A DNA stretch of 57,385 nt from Lysinibacillus antri (GTDB lineage: Bacteria > Bacillota > Bacilli > Bacillales_A > Planococcaceae). The notes under the pieces are model-generated. The model was not told the origin of the DNA and did not search any database. It worked only from the letters and a program-made list of their open reading frames with translations. Positions 15,884 through 26,027 of this stretch are shown here, one piece after another. Position 1 is the first letter of the stretch, and the number at the start of each line of letters is the position of its first letter. The translations under genes and the position numbers were made by a program. Where the stretch lies: the NCBI RefSeq assembly GCF_003977595.1, contig NZ_RYYR01000025.1:1-57385 (forward strand). The letters are read 5' to 3'.

Positions 15884-17177
15884 ATCCAAGCCCCCCTACT
15901 GATTCTGACATTATACGTGTCCAACCTCCATTATGAATGACAAACCAACTTGGCTCTAATGTATATAAAAGTTCATCGTTTTGCACTAAAAAATACCCAA
16001 CGAATATGTCATCAATATCATTTAGATTTTCTAGAGTTTCTACAATTCTTTCACCAGGTGGTAATTGTTGCGTTTCTGATGCGATATCCATATCTAAAGA
16101 GTAATACGGTCTTTTATATCGGAAAATTTGATTATCACCCCAAGTCGTACTAATCCGTGTAGATGTGATACTACTATAGACAGGCACTCCCTTTAAGAAT
16201 AATTGATATTCTGTTATTTGTTTGGGGATATTTCGATATACATAACGGTAGTCGCCGGTTAAACCACCATGCTCATTAATAAAGTCAAAACTATTTTGCA
16301 GCAGTTTGGACCCTTTAATATCAATAATACTTTCCGAAGCAGGATAAACATAATTAATCGTCTTTGTATTGGTTTCAGAAGTCATGAACGCCATGCCATC
16401 TGTATATTTAGATGAAGTAGCACTTTCAATATTTCTCTTAACAATGTTCGGATCTTTAAATAACACTTCCTTAAATTTTTCAGGGGAAACTTGATCAATT
16501 ACATACGTGTATTGAACTACTTCCACAGGGTTAACAGGAACATATAAAGATAACTTTTCATCTCGTTTTATTTCTTTATAAGGAACGGATTGTTTAAAGA
16601 TTTCATTAAACGTTGAGTTGAAATCTTCATCACTAATGGCTACATCTGTGCTATAAAGCGTTCTGTTCTCGCCACTAATAAAAAATAATTTTAACATTCT
16701 TGTTTGTTGGAAGTTACTCCAGTCCATCACGAGATATTTAAATGAGACTTCTGGCAATTCATTTTGGCTAAATTCTAATATGGAACGTAATGTATTAATA
16801 GGTACTTCAGCTGGGAAAAAAAGCGAGATTCGTTCATTCGTTTGAATAATTGAGTTGATCTTTTCTTCCGTTAAGTTATTTTGAATAAATTTTAGTTCTG
16901 TTGCTCTTAAGTTAGAAATTGTACTCATAATATCGCTTATCATGCGAGATGATATCGTACCGGATAAAGAATTATCCTTCGTCACTAATACGCGGAATGG
17001 TTTGATTACTTGGTGAAGTTCTTTTTGCTCATCTACTAGAATTTGTTCTACTTGTGATTCTTCTATTGGTTGGTAATTTGGTGTATAACTCCAGATTGAA
17101 AATGTTAATAGGATGCTTAGAATGACTAAGAGTGCCAGGACAACGGATTTAATTTGCTCTACATATTTCAATCCCAA
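15870..17177 (-). CDS. walH: WalK regulator WalH (YycH)
   Basis: A 435-residue protein with one N-terminal membrane helix (about 9-28) and a three-part extracytoplasmic domain, typical of YycH. It works with WalI as a negative regulator of WalK in Bacillus. The start is TTG, either at 17177 or two codons later at 17171. Both overlap the walK stop, so translation is coupled. The gene also overlaps the walI start region. Confidence 0.9.
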   Translation of the reverse strand: MGLKYVEQIKSVVLALLVILSILLTFSIWSYTPNYQPIEESQVEQILVDEQKELHQVIKPFRVLVTKDNSLSGTISSRMISDIMSTISNLRATELKFIQNNLTEEKINSIIQTNERISLFFPAEVPINTLRSILEFSQNELPEVSFKYLVMDWSNFQQTRMLKLFFISGENRTLYSTDVAISDEDFNSTFNEIFKQSVPYKEIKRDEKLSLYVPVNPVEVVQYTYVIDQVSPEKFKEVLFKDPNIVKRNIESATSSKYTDGMAFMTSETNTKTINYVYPASESIIDIKGSKLLQNSFDFINEHGGLTGDYRYVYRNIPKQITEYQLFLKGVPVYSSITSTRISTTWGDNQIFRYKRPYYSLDMDIASETQQLPPGERIVETLENLNDIDDIFVGYFLVQNDELLYTLEPSWFVIHNGGWTRIMSESVGGLGYGLE

Positions 17178-19003
17178 TCACCCGCCTCATCTATTTCATA
17201 AGGTAATGTGAAGAAAATGGTTGTTCCTATACCTTCCTCACTCTCTGCCCAAATTCTCCCTCCATGTGCTTCAATCATTTCCTTTGCAATTGCAAGACCT
17301 AAACCTGTCCCTCCCATTGCACGAGAGCGAGCACGGTCAACACGATAGAAACGATCAAAAATGCGATTCACATTTTCTTTCGGTATACCCATTCCATCAT
17401 CTGAAACCATTACTTTTAACATTTGGTCCTGTACGGTAAAACCAAAACGGATATTGCCTCCATCTGGTGAATACTTCAATGCATTTGAAATAATATTATC
17501 AATAACTTGGGTCAATTTATCTGTATCAATATCAACAAAATAAGTAGCTTCTGGAATATACCGAATAAATTTTACATTTTGAGATTTTGACATTTCAAAT
17601 CGGTCGATTATACGATTAAAGAATTTATTAAACTCGACAAATTCTCTATTTAACTTATAATCTCGACTATCCATTTTTGATAGATTTAAAAGGTCATTGA
17701 CTAAGCGAATCATTCGTTCTGTTTCGGTTTGGGTCACATTTAAAAAAGTTGGTGCAATGTTTTCATCACGCCATGCACCATCTGCCAACGCTTCTAAATA
17801 ACTACGCATTGTTGTTAACGGTGTCCGCAATTCATGTGAAACATTTGCTACAAATTCGCGACGTTCCATTTCAATCTTTTCTTGCTCTGTAATATCATGC
17901 AAAACTGTAATAAATCCATTTACGAAGCCTGTTTCCTTTTGAATCACAGAGAAGTTGGCACGCAGTATTAAAGGCTTTTCCTCTGTACTAAAATTAAGGT
18001 TAACCGATTCTTTCATATAGATTAAATCTTCAAAGCTATATTCTTGATCAAGGCCTAAGACAGATGTAATTGGACGATTTAAAGATGTTTCACGTGTAAC
18101 ATCTAAAAAATTTAAGGCTGGGTCATTTATGAGAATTACTTTCCCTTTTCGATCAGTTGCAATTACCCCATCTGTCATATTACTTAAAACAGATGATAAT
18201 TTTCTTCTTTCAGCTTCGGTTGTTGATGTTGCCTCTTGTAAGCGATTGGTCAAATGGTTAAAGGCAATCGCAAGCTGCCCGATTTCATCATCACCATAAA
18301 CACGCACTTTTCGTGAGAAGTTCCCTCGAGACATAGCTTGTGCTTGTCTTCGCATATCAATGATTGGTTTCGTAATAGTTTTTGCAATTAATATTCCAAG
18401 AACTACTGTAATCACTAAAGACATTGCTGTCCCAACTGCAAAGATACCGTTAATATCATTCATTTGCTCAAATACTTTTTCGATATTTGATTCAATATAA
18501 ATGGCCCCAATGACTTCTCCATTTGGACCAACTGTATTTAAAATAGGTTTAGATAATACCCAAACCCGATTTTTTGTATCGGGGTCCAATGCGATTTCTT
18601 CCCAAAATGTACCAGCGGAGATCGACTTTGTTACAATATCATCATTAAATCGTTGTCCTACAATTGCTTGGTTATCTGTATCGGACGTAGCAATTACTTT
18701 GTTTCGATTATCAACGATTCTAATCTCATTAATATCACTTGTCGTAAACTCTCTTAAAATGACACTTAAGCTTTGCTCTAAAGTTGGCGCCGTATCATCG
18801 CGTTCTTTCAGCATTTCTTCTCTTATACTATATTGAACTAAATCAATTCGCTGAGAAATTGATTCTTGAAAATTTGCTTTTAAATTCTCTTCAATATTAG
18901 AAGAGAAATAAAGTCCGATAATTTGTAATGCAATAATAATAAGTAAAACGTAGATTAAAACTAGTTTTACATGAATCGACTTAAAAAAGCTCACTTTGTG
19001 CAT
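17168..19003 (-). CDS. walK: Cell-wall sensor histidine kinase WalK
   Basis: A 611-residue kinase. Membrane helices at about 12-34 and 187-208 flank an extracellular Cache/PAS-like domain. Then come HAMP (TKPIIDMRRQAQAMSRGNFS), PAS (270-375), the HisKA H box with His390 (FVANVSHELRTPLTTM) and the ATPase N and G boxes (IISNALKYSPDGG, DDGMGIP, GGTGLGLA). WalK with WalR is the essential two-component system controlling autolysins and wall metabolism in Firmicutes. A parS-like sequence lies inside the gene at 18086. Confidence 0.96.
   Translation of the reverse strand: MHKVSFFKSIHVKLVLIYVLLIIIALQIIGLYFSSNIEENLKANFQESISQRIDLVQYSIREEMLKERDDTAPTLEQSLSVILREFTTSDINEIRIVDNRNKVIATSDTDNQAIVGQRFNDDIVTKSISAGTFWEEIALDPDTKNRVWVLSKPILNTVGPNGEVIGAIYIESNIEKVFEQMNDINGIFAVGTAMSLVITVVLGILIAKTITKPIIDMRRQAQAMSRGNFSRKVRVYGDDEIGQLAIAFNHLTNRLQEATSTTEAERRKLSSVLSNMTDGVIATDRKGKVILINDPALNFLDVTRETSLNRPITSVLGLDQEYSFEDLIYMKESVNLNFSTEEKPLILRANFSVIQKETGFVNGFITVLHDITEQEKIEMERREFVANVSHELRTPLTTMRSYLEALADGAWRDENIAPTFLNVTQTETERMIRLVNDLLNLSKMDSRDYKLNREFVEFNKFFNRIIDRFEMSKSQNVKFIRYIPEATYFVDIDTDKLTQVIDNIISNALKYSPDGGNIRFGFTVQDQMLKVMVSDDGMGIPKENVNRIFDRFYRVDRARSRAMGGTGLGLAIAKEMIEAHGGRIWAESEEGIGTTIFFTLPYEIDEAGDWD
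18086..18101. other. parS-like site in walK
   Basis: TGTTTCACGTGTAACA matches the consensus TGTTTCACGTGAAACA at 15 of 16 bases. It is far enough from oriC to belong to the origin-proximal parS set. Confidence 0.6.
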
Positions 19004-19008
19004 TGAGA

Positions 19009-19719
19009 CTACTCCTGTTCAGGATTCCGCAAATAGTAGCCTACACCACGACGGGTTACGATCCAATTTGGGTGACTTGGATTATCTTCAATTTTTTCAC
19101 GAAGACGTCGAATTGTTACATCCACAGTACGCACATCACCAAAATAATCGTACCCCCATACTGTTTGTAAAAGATGTTCTCGTGTCATTACTTGGCCAAT
19201 ATGTTTTGCAAGGTAATGTAATAACTCAAATTCACGGTGAGTTAATTCAATGGATTCACCACGTTTTAATACGAGATAAGCATCTGGTTGGATAATTAAT
19301 GCTCCTACTGTAATATCATTTGGTTCATCTTTAGTTTCTTCTACTTGCGTCGAAACTTTTAAACGGCGCATATTTGCCTTTACTCGGGCAATCAATTCAC
19401 GTGTACTAAATGGCTTTGTCACATAATCATCTGCGCCCATTTCAAGACCAAGAACCTTATCGATTTCCGAACCCTTTGCTGTTAACATGATAATTGGAAA
19501 ATCATATTTTTTGCGAATTTCACGACATACTTCCATTCCATCTCTTTTAGGAAGCATAATATCTAAAAGCATTAAGTCTGGTTGTTGCTCCTCAATGATT
19601 TCTAGCGCTTCATCACCGTCATAAGCACAGATTACTTGATAGCCTTCCTTTACTAAATTAAATTGTAATATATCTGCAATTGGTTTTTCGTCATCTACTA
19701 CTAGTATCGTTTTCGTCAT
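19009..19719 (-). CDS. walR: Response regulator WalR
   Basis: A 236-residue OmpR/PhoB-type regulator. The receiver domain has DD at 9-10, the phosphorylated Asp at 53 ([11 protein letters not shown]), Thr near 80 and Lys near 102 (DDYVTKPFS). The C-terminal winged helix contains [15 protein letters not shown] and the recognition helix region [16 protein letters not shown]. It is the first gene of walRKHIJ and lies 5 bases from walK. On the minus strand a TATAAT at 19830-19825 may be its -10 element. Confidence 0.96.
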   Translation of the reverse strand: MTKTILVVDDEKPIADILQFNLVKEGYQVICAYDGDEALEIIEEQQPDLMLLDIMLPKRDGMEVCREIRKKYDFPIIMLTAKGSEIDKVLGLEMGADDYVTKPFSTRELIARVKANMRRLKVSTQVEETKDEPNDITVGALIIQPDAYLVLKRGESIELTHREFELLHYLAKHIGQVMTREHLLQTVWGYDYFGDVRTVDVTIRRLREKIEDNPSHPNWIVTRRGVGYYLRNPEQE

Positions 19720-20006
19720 TTTCTCAATCTCCTTTTCATTAATCTATCTATTGTTCAAGTAAATTAAGTACAATTTCTATTCTTTACTCTATCATGCTTT
19801 ATCTATCCATGCATTATACAGTCCATTATAGCAAAGAACTACGTTTGAAGACTAAAGAGAGGTCGTGGTAATATCTCCTTCTTCTGTTTAAAAGGACTCC
19901 AGGGTGGGTAATGTAGAGTAGCAATCAGCTTGTTATATTTTCTGGGAAATATTTCGACAAAATTTTCACCTCAATCCGCGAGAGATGAATGGAAATAAAA
20001 AAGAAA
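19720..20006. other. walR upstream region, no gene seen
   Basis: About 290 bases between the peptidase terminator and walR. The walR ribosome site AAGGAGATTGAG and a TATAAT (19830-19825, minus strand) are the only elements I can name. I see no small open frame with a ribosome site. Confidence 0.4.
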
Positions 20007-20036
20007 GACAGCCCTTCTACTAACGGACTGTCATTA
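20003..20036 (-). terminator. Terminator of the M23 peptidase gene
   Basis: GACAGCCC (20007-20014) pairs with GGACTGTC (20025-20032), allowing one G-T pair, and is followed on the minus strand by TTTCTTTTTT. Confidence 0.65.
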
Positions 20037-20039
20037 ATA

Positions 20040-21524
20040 TTAGTTTAATAAATTTAAAGGATTTACATAAGAGCCATTTTTATGCGCTTCAAAGTGTAGA
20101 TGCGTACCCGTTGATCGCCCTGTTGACCCCATTATGCCGATTAATGCGCCTTGAGGGACAACTTGTCCGACATTCACTTTGATTTCAGATAGGTGAGCAT
20201 ATAAAGTTTCATAACCATTATTATGATTAATCACGATTTTCTGACCATATGTTCCATCCCAACCAGCAAAAGTAACAACACCATTATCGGATGCAGTAAT
20301 GTTATAATTTGATGGTCGAGCAATATCGATTCCTCGGTGGAATTCACCCCATCGATTTCCCATATTACTAGAGATATAGCCCCCCGAAGTTGGCCATGCA
20401 AATTCACCTGTTCCACGACTTGAAATTACTTTTGTTCCGATTACCTCAACACGGTTAACTGGTTCAGAAATAATTGTTTCAGATTTTACTTGGGTGCTTG
20501 TACGAGTACCGTTCAAACCTGTAATAATATATTCTACCTCTTTTTTCCCATTAGCGCCCTCTTGTGTAACTTTCTTTTCACCTTTAAACATTGATGGGTC
20601 TTCTTCTACAATCGTTTGAAAAGCAATTTGTTCCTCTTTCCCTTTTTCATAAACCACTTGAACATTTATTAATGGCTTTTCAACAGTTACATTAATCTGC
20701 TGTCCAATTTGTAAAAGAGAATCTACATGTAAATCTGGATTTAACTCTAGTAATTCTGCAGTAGATAAATTGTGTTTCGCAGCGATTTTACCAAGTACAT
20801 CCCCTGATTGTACTGTATACAATTCCTTTTCAATAGAGCCTGATTTCAAATAATTTACAGCTGCTTCCGGAGTTAAAATTTCAGAAGGATTAGCCTTTGT
20901 CATTTCACCAGAGACATCCTCAAGTAGCGAAACTTCTATCATCCGAATTTCATCGTTTTTTAGTTTAGGTAACTCTTCTTGTGTCTTAGTAGCTGCTTCT
21001 TCTAATTGTTTTAATCGTTCTTCTGTTACATATTGAAGCTTTAGTTGGTGCAGTGCTTCTTCGTAATCTTTTTCATCTTTAAAATAGGCAATCGATTCAT
21101 CGCCTACTTTAAGTGCATAAGCGGGCGTTTGAACCACTAATTCACTATTAAGTTTTTCGATCGTTTCAGAATCATTTGTTTGATAAGAGAAAACTTGCTC
21201 TGGAACCAAAGAAATATTGGATCCTGCATCAACTTCCATCCCATCAAATTGAACACTCGCTTCTTTTTCTTTTGTTTCAATTACTTCTAAAACTGCCTCT
21301 TCCTCTGAAACAGGACCAATATATGTATCTTCTAAGTAGACATGGTAGATTTTCTCGAATGATTCTTTGCTACTGTCTTCATTTGCAAAAGCTAAGTTAA
21401 ACGTTACAGTAGAAAGTAATGCTGCGGTAAGTATTGCTTTTTTAATTATACTTTTCTTCTTTTGATCCAGACTTAAATGCTGTTCCTTTGTAAAGTCCTT
21501 TTTGACGTTCCATTTCGAACTCAT
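20040..21524 (-). CDS. Secreted M23 metallopeptidase with LysM and G5 domains
   Basis: A 494-residue cell-wall peptidase. The N-terminal basic stretch and signal helix (ILTAALLSTVTFNLAFA) are followed by a ~200-residue region of unclear fold. A LysM repeat comes next (YTVQSGDVLGKIAAKHNLST...). A G5 domain follows, ending near VEVIGTK. The C-terminal M23 peptidase has zinc ligands in HRGID and HLHF. LysM and G5 bind peptidoglycan or amino sugars; M23 enzymes cut peptide cross-links. The ATG at 21524 follows GGAAGGGG; the frame is open further upstream but without a ribosome site. Its place beside walRK suggests WalR control. Confidence 0.9.
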   Translation of the reverse strand: MSSKWNVKKDFTKEQHLSLDQKKKSIIKKAILTAALLSTVTFNLAFANEDSSKESFEKIYHVYLEDTYIGPVSEEEAVLEVIETKEKEASVQFDGMEVDAGSNISLVPEQVFSYQTNDSETIEKLNSELVVQTPAYALKVGDESIAYFKDEKDYEEALHQLKLQYVTEERLKQLEEAATKTQEELPKLKNDEIRMIEVSLLEDVSGEMTKANPSEILTPEAAVNYLKSGSIEKELYTVQSGDVLGKIAAKHNLSTAELLELNPDLHVDSLLQIGQQINVTVEKPLINVQVVYEKGKEEQIAFQTIVEEDPSMFKGEKKVTQEGANGKKEVEYIITGLNGTRTSTQVKSETIISEPVNRVEVIGTKVISSRGTGEFAWPTSGGYISSNMGNRWGEFHRGIDIARPSNYNITASDNGVVTFAGWDGTYGQKIVINHNNGYETLYAHLSEIKVNVGQVVPQGALIGIMGSTGRSTGTHLHFEAHKNGSYVNPLNLLN

Positions 21525-21948
21525 TTTGAAGCCCCTTCCAAAGACTATCCATTTACGGATTTTTTCATGTGAAAAATCACACTTTCCTAATGTACCATAA
21601 TCCTCCTTTGCTTTGAACCAATTGAGTCTTTTGTAATGAAATTGTATTATTTGCACGTTTTTTGTTACAAAATAGGTTTTTTAGATTAATTAAATTACTT
21701 ATTTTAACAATTTATAAGAAATTATTTTATTTAATTATCAAAGTTCGAAACTTTTTGGTGGTACTTTGTCAAATTTTCGCGATTTTTGTATATTTGTAGA
21801 CCTATATGTCATATTAAATTTCCTATTATCTTTTCATGCCTTGCTCGAATGGCGAATAAATTTACTTTAGGATAAATTTGAGAATTTGCTTTTTTGAAAT
21901 GTTTTTTTCATATAAAATTTACACTATAGAAATGATTGGGGGGAATTT
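21525..21948. promoter_or_regulatory. Divergent AT-rich control region between the M23 peptidase and yitT-like genes
   Basis: No gene is visible in 424 bases. On the plus strand TGTAAT-GAAAT-TGTATT (21632-21648) matches the WalR-box pattern TGTWAH-N5-TGTWAH at 11 of 12 positions; it points away from the peptidase gene. A 15-base palindrome AAAGTTCGAAACTTT lies at 21740-21754. GGGGGG precedes the yitT-like start. Confidence 0.35.
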
Positions 21949-22833
21949 ATGAGCAAAAGTGTTGTACATTCTGCTGTAAAGAATAAAACAACCATAGGCC
22001 ATCACATTTTTAGAATAGTAATGGTTATTATTGGTGCATTAATCTTTGCAGTAGGTTTAGAGTTATTTCTGGTTCCAAACAATGTAATGGATGGAGGAAT
22101 TGTTGGTATCTCCATTATTTCATCCCACTTATTTGGTTTGCCTGTTGGTGTTTTTATCTTCATTTTAAACCTTCCTTTTATCTTCATTGGTTATAAGCAA
22201 ATTGGGAAAACCTTTGCGTTAACAACAGCTTTAGGTATTACCATTCTTTCAGTTGCTACGGTTGTTATGCATCATATTGATCCTTTTACAAAAGATTTAT
22301 TGTTAGCAACCGTCTTTGGCGGGATTTTTTTAGGGATTGGTGTGGGTCTAGTTATCCGCTATGGGGGATGCTTAGATGGAACAGAGGTTTTGGCCATTCT
22401 TTCAAATATCAAACTACCATTTTCAGTAGGGGAAATCATTTTATTTATTAACTTAATTATTTTCACCATTGCAGGATTTGTATTTACATGGGAGCAAGCA
22501 ATGTATTCTGTAGTAGCCTATTATATTGCCTCAAAGGTAATTGATATTGTTGTTTTAGGTATGGAAGAATCCAAATCAGTTTATATCATTAGTGACGACA
22601 TAGAAGAAATTGGACAAGCCATATTGAATCGATTAGGGCGTGGCGTTACATATTTACATGGGGAAGGTGCCTATACAGGAAATAATAAAAAGGTGATTTT
22701 CTGTGTAATTACCCGACTTGAAGAATCTAAAATGAAAGAAATTGTACGAAGCATTGATAATCAAGCATTTTTAGCTATTGGAAGTATTAGTGAAGTAAAA
22801 GGTGGGCGCTTTAAGAAGAAAGGGATCCACTAA
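21949..22833 (+). CDS. YitT-family membrane protein (DUF161/DUF2179)
   Basis: A 294-residue protein. About five or six membrane helices form the YitT_membrane domain (VVMIGALIFAVGLELFLVPN region and the conserved GGCLDGTE loop). A soluble C-terminal DUF2179 domain follows (GRGVTYLHGEGAYTGNNKKV). The family is widespread in Firmicutes and its transport role is not settled. GGGGGG lies 5-6 bases before the ATG. It is a single-gene unit on the plus strand facing purA. Confidence 0.88.
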   Translation: MSKSVVHSAVKNKTTIGHHIFRIVMVIIGALIFAVGLELFLVPNNVMDGGIVGISIISSHLFGLPVGVFIFILNLPFIFIGYKQIGKTFALTTALGITILSVATVVMHHIDPFTKDLLLATVFGGIFLGIGVGLVIRYGGCLDGTEVLAILSNIKLPFSVGEIILFINLIIFTIAGFVFTWEQAMYSVVAYYIASKVIDIVVLGMEESKSVYIISDDIEEIGQAILNRLGRGVTYLHGEGAYTGNNKKVIFCVITRLEESKMKEIVRSIDNQAFLAIGSISEVKGGRFKKKGIH

Positions 22834-22851
22834 GAAATGTGGAGCTAGCTT

Positions 22852-22908
22852 CATAACTAGTGTGATTAAAAATAGTAAACGGCAAATCACTTTCTTAGTT
22901 ATGTATAC
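22852..22908. repeat. Imperfect inverted repeat downstream of the yitT-like gene
   Basis: CATAACTAGTGTGATT (22852-22867) pairs with AATCACTTTCTTAGTTATG with a small bulge. It is the first of three hairpins in the 260-base gap before purA. Confidence 0.4.
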
Positions 22909-22924
22909 TCAAATCTTGAAATTA

Positions 22925-22965
22925 AAAAACTACTAATGATACTTTGCCATTAGTAGTTCTTTATT
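22925..22965 (+). terminator. Terminator-like hairpin downstream of the yitT-like gene
   Basis: AACTACTAATG (22928-22938) pairs with CATTAGTAGTT (22948-22958), followed by CTTTATTT. A near copy occurs about 100 bases on, facing purA. Confidence 0.65.
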
Positions 22966-23021
22966 TACCACTGCATCTATGTTTGCGGCTGCGCTTACTC
23001 GTTACAGACTAACGTTGACAA

Positions 23022-23060
23022 AGTAAAAACTACTAATGACATTTAGTCATTAGTAGTTGA
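23022..23060 (-). terminator. Terminator-like hairpin downstream of purA
   Basis: AACTACTAATGA pairs with TCATTAGTAGTT (23047-23058); on the minus strand it is followed by TTTTTAC. The stem sequence is the same as in the hairpin at 22928. Confidence 0.65.
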
Positions 23061-23093
23061 AGGTTGCGATTATTGACCGCAGAACGAGTGTTA

Positions 23094-24380
23094 TTAATCC
23101 CAAATAGGGTTAACAACATTTGTCTGTTCGCGAGCTGGGCCAACTGAGAATGTCATTAAGTTAATACCAGTTAACTCTACAATACGTTCTACATATTTGC
23201 GTGCGTTTTCTGGTAGTTCGTCTAATGTACGTACGTTTGTAATGTCTTCTGACCAACCTGGAAGCTCTTCATATACAGGTTCACAAGCTTCGATTACTTT
23301 TAAACTTGCTGGATATTCTGTAATGATTTCACCGTTGTACTTATATGCTGTACAGATTTTTACTGTTTCTAAGCCTGATAATACATCAATTGAGTTTAAT
23401 GCTAGGTCTGTAATTCCGCTTACACGACGAGAGTGGCGAACTACTACTGCATCAAACCATCCTACACGACGAGGGCGACCCGTAGTTGTACCATACTCGC
23501 GACCTACTTCACGAATATGATGTCCAATTTCATCAAATAATTCTGTTGGGAATGGGCCGTCACCAACACGTGATGTATAAGCTTTCGATACACCAACAAC
23601 ACGTGAAACATGAGAAGGTCCGATACCAGTACCAGTCGTTACGCCACCTGCAACAGGGTTTGATGATGTAACAAATGGATACGTACCGTGATCCACGTCT
23701 AACATTACACCTTGCGCACCTTCAAATAGTACTCGACCGCCTTCATCTAATACGTCATTTAATACTTTAGAAGTATCTGTCACGTATTTCGCAATTTCTT
23801 GACCATATCCGTAAAATTCTTCAAAGATGTCTTCGAATTTTAAACCTTCTACTTCATAAAATTTCTCAAATAAACGGTTTTTCTTTTCTAAGTTTTCACG
23901 TAGTTTTTCTTCAAACGTTTCTCGGTCTAATAAGTCTGCGACACGAATACCAATACGTGCGACTTTATCTTGATAACATGGTCCAATCCCTTTACAAGTT
24001 GTCCCAATTTTATTATCACCACGAGAAGCTTCATCTACTTTATCTTGATAAATGTGGTATGGAAGAATTACTTGTGCACGATTTGAAATACGTAAATTTG
24101 AAGTATCAATATCACGCTCTTGTAAGCCTTTTAATTCAGTTACTAACGATTTTGGGTTAATTACCATACCGTTCCCCATAACTGAAGTTTTTTCTTTATA
24201 AAAAATACCTGATGGAATTAAATGCAATTTATACGTTTCACCGTCAAATTTAATTGTATGACCTGCGTTATCCCCACCCGAAAAACGAGCGATTACATCT
24301 GCTTTTTTAGATAGGAAGTCCGTAATTTTACCTTTACCTTCGTCTCCCCATTGTGTCCCTACAACTACAACTGATGTCAT
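23094..24380 (-). CDS. purA: Adenylosuccinate synthetase
   Basis: A 428-residue enzyme that joins IMP and aspartate using GTP, the first step from IMP to AMP. The P-loop [11 protein letters not shown] is at the N-terminus, with the IMP and GTP segments ([34 protein letters not shown]) in order. The ATG at 24380 follows GGAGGTG; the seven upstream codons are not used. A hairpin (AAGACTTCC/TGGAGTCTT, 24431-24453) lies in its leader; its role is unknown. Confidence 0.96.
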   Translation of the reverse strand: MTSVVVVGTQWGDEGKGKITDFLSKKADVIARFSGGDNAGHTIKFDGETYKLHLIPSGIFYKEKTSVMGNGMVINPKSLVTELKGLQERDIDTSNLRISNRAQVILPYHIYQDKVDEASRGDNKIGTTCKGIGPCYQDKVARIGIRVADLLDRETFEEKLRENLEKKNRLFEKFYEVEGLKFEDIFEEFYGYGQEIAKYVTDTSKVLNDVLDEGGRVLFEGAQGVMLDVDHGTYPFVTSSNPVAGGVTTGTGIGPSHVSRVVGVSKAYTSRVGDGPFPTELFDEIGHHIREVGREYGTTTGRPRRVGWFDAVVVRHSRRVSGITDLALNSIDVLSGLETVKICTAYKYNGEIITEYPASLKVIEACEPVYEELPGWSEDITNVRTLDELPENARKYVERIVELTGINLMTFSVGPAREQTNVVNPIWD

Positions 24381-24527
24381 ATCAGCACCTCCGCTAGACA
24401 TTACGTCCTTTTTCCGAAATCATCATGAATAAGACTTCCATAAGTGGAGTCTTGTTTACACTAATTTATTATTATATCAAACAGAACTATTGTAACAGTG
24501 ATTCCTACTTAAAGTCAATGAAGAATA

Positions 24528-24582
24528 GGAAAGAACACGAACATATCATTGAAATTTCTCAACAATCGTTCGTGTTCTTCAT
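24528..24582 (-). terminator. Hairpin between dnaB and purA
   Basis: AAGAACACGAAC (24531-24542) pairs with GTTCGTGTTCTT (24568-24579) with a 25-base loop. It may stop transcription of the dnaB operon, although no strong T run follows. Confidence 0.45.
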
Positions 24583-24656
24583 AGCTTTATATTTTGATAG
24601 ACATTCTATCTGTGTCCCAGTGAGAATGCAGTGAAGCTTCACCGTGATCACTATAT

Positions 24657-26015
24657 TTACGCATTTACTGGTTGTGGATGCTGTGACCAGTCAATATTAA
24701 TAAACTTGTTAAACTCTTTTTTAAACGCTAACGTAACCGTACCTGTTGGACCATTACGCTGTTTTGCAATTATGATTTCAATCATATTTTTACTTTCAGA
24801 TTCTTTATCATAATAATCGTCTCGATATAAAAAGGCGACGATATCGGCATCTTGCTCGATACTTCCTGATTCACGAATATCACTCATCATAGGGCGTTTA
24901 TCTTGGCGTTGTTCTACACCACGAGATAACTGAGATAAAGCGATAACCGGTACTTTCAATTCACGCGCAAGTGCTTTTAAGGAACGGGAAATTTCAGAAA
25001 CCTCTTGCTGACGGTTTTCACCGCTTCGCCCACTACCTTGAATTAGTTGTAAGTAGTCAATTAAGATCATCCCTAAACCATGTTCTTGATGAAGGCGACG
25101 ACATTTTGCACGAATTTCATTAATTCGTAAGCCCGGTGTATCATCAATATAGATCCCAGAGTTAGAAAGACTGCCCATCGCCATTGTTAACTTACTCCAG
25201 TCGTCGGAAGTTAATGCACCTGTACGTAATACTTGCGCATCAATATTCCCCTCAGCACATAATAGACGCATCACTAACTGTTCAGCCCCCATCTCTAAAG
25301 AGAAGATAGCCACATTTTCCCGCGCTTTAATTGCTACATTTTGTGCAATATTTAAAGCAAAGGCCGTTTTCCCAACGGATGGTCGAGCTGCAACGATAAT
25401 TAAATCGTTTCGTTGGAATCCTGCAGTCATACGGTCTAAATCATTGAAGCCTGTTGGAATACCCGTTACATCACCTTCACGAAATTGAAGTTGTTCAATA
25501 TTATCATATGTTTGAACGAGGACATCCTTAACATGTTTAAAATCACCAGCATTTTTACGATTGGCAACTTCCATTACTCGCTTTTCAGCATCGGATAATA
25601 ATGCTTCAACTTCATCTTCACGCGTATAACCGTCTTCCACAATCTTTGTAGCAACGCGAATCAATCGTCGTAATAATGCTTTTTCTTCTACGATCTTAGC
25701 GTAATACGCAATGTTGGCAGCAGTTGGTACGGCATTCGCAAGTTCTGTTAAATATGAAAGACCACCAACATCTTCAAGTTCCTTTTTTACTGAAAGTTCC
25801 TCTGTAACAGTGACAACATCTATCGCTTTTCCTTGATCACTTAAGTCCAACATCGTCTGAAATATTTTCTGATGACTTATTCTGTAAAAGTCCTCAGCGA
25901 GTAAAATTTCAGATGCTGTGATTAAGCTTTGAGGTTCTAGGAAAATGGCACCGATAACCGATTGCTCTGCTTCATGATTATGCGGTGGAACGCGATCTAT
26001 AACGCCTTCGCTCAT
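24657..26015 (-). CDS. dnaB: Replicative DNA helicase DnaB (DnaC in B. subtilis naming)
   Basis: A 452-residue hexameric helicase that unwinds DNA ahead of the replication fork. The N-terminal primase-binding domain begins VPPHNHEAEQSVIGAIFLEP. The RecA-like domain has Walker A ARPSVGKTAFAL, Walker B region GMILIDYLQLIQ and the DRRL-type region QLSRGVEQRQDKRPMMSDIRESG. It lies 12 bases after rplI in the yybS-gdpP-rplI-dnaB operon. AAGGAGAGGA precedes the start. Confidence 0.96.
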   Translation of the reverse strand: MSEGVIDRVPPHNHEAEQSVIGAIFLEPQSLITASEILLAEDFYRISHQKIFQTMLDLSDQGKAIDVVTVTEELSVKKELEDVGGLSYLTELANAVPTAANIAYYAKIVEEKALLRRLIRVATKIVEDGYTREDEVEALLSDAEKRVMEVANRKNAGDFKHVKDVLVQTYDNIEQLQFREGDVTGIPTGFNDLDRMTAGFQRNDLIIVAARPSVGKTAFALNIAQNVAIKARENVAIFSLEMGAEQLVMRLLCAEGNIDAQVLRTGALTSDDWSKLTMAMGSLSNSGIYIDDTPGLRINEIRAKCRRLHQEHGLGMILIDYLQLIQGSGRSGENRQQEVSEISRSLKALARELKVPVIALSQLSRGVEQRQDKRPMMSDIRESGSIEQDADIVAFLYRDDYYDKESESKNMIEIIIAKQRNGPTGTVTLAFKKEFNKFINIDWSQHPQPVNA

Positions 26016-26027
26016 AGAGTCCTCTCC

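Noticed and set aside
17826-17843. CATGTGAAACA half-site in walK as a second parS
   Set aside because: Only 12 of 16 bases match; the 15 of 16 site at 18086 in the same gene is far better.
19937-19950. ATTTTCTGGGAAAT, similar to the Noc-binding consensus ATTTCCCGGGAAAT
   Set aside because: Two mismatches in the half that should mirror GGGAAAT; a 12 of 14 match is expected by chance in a long AT-rich window.
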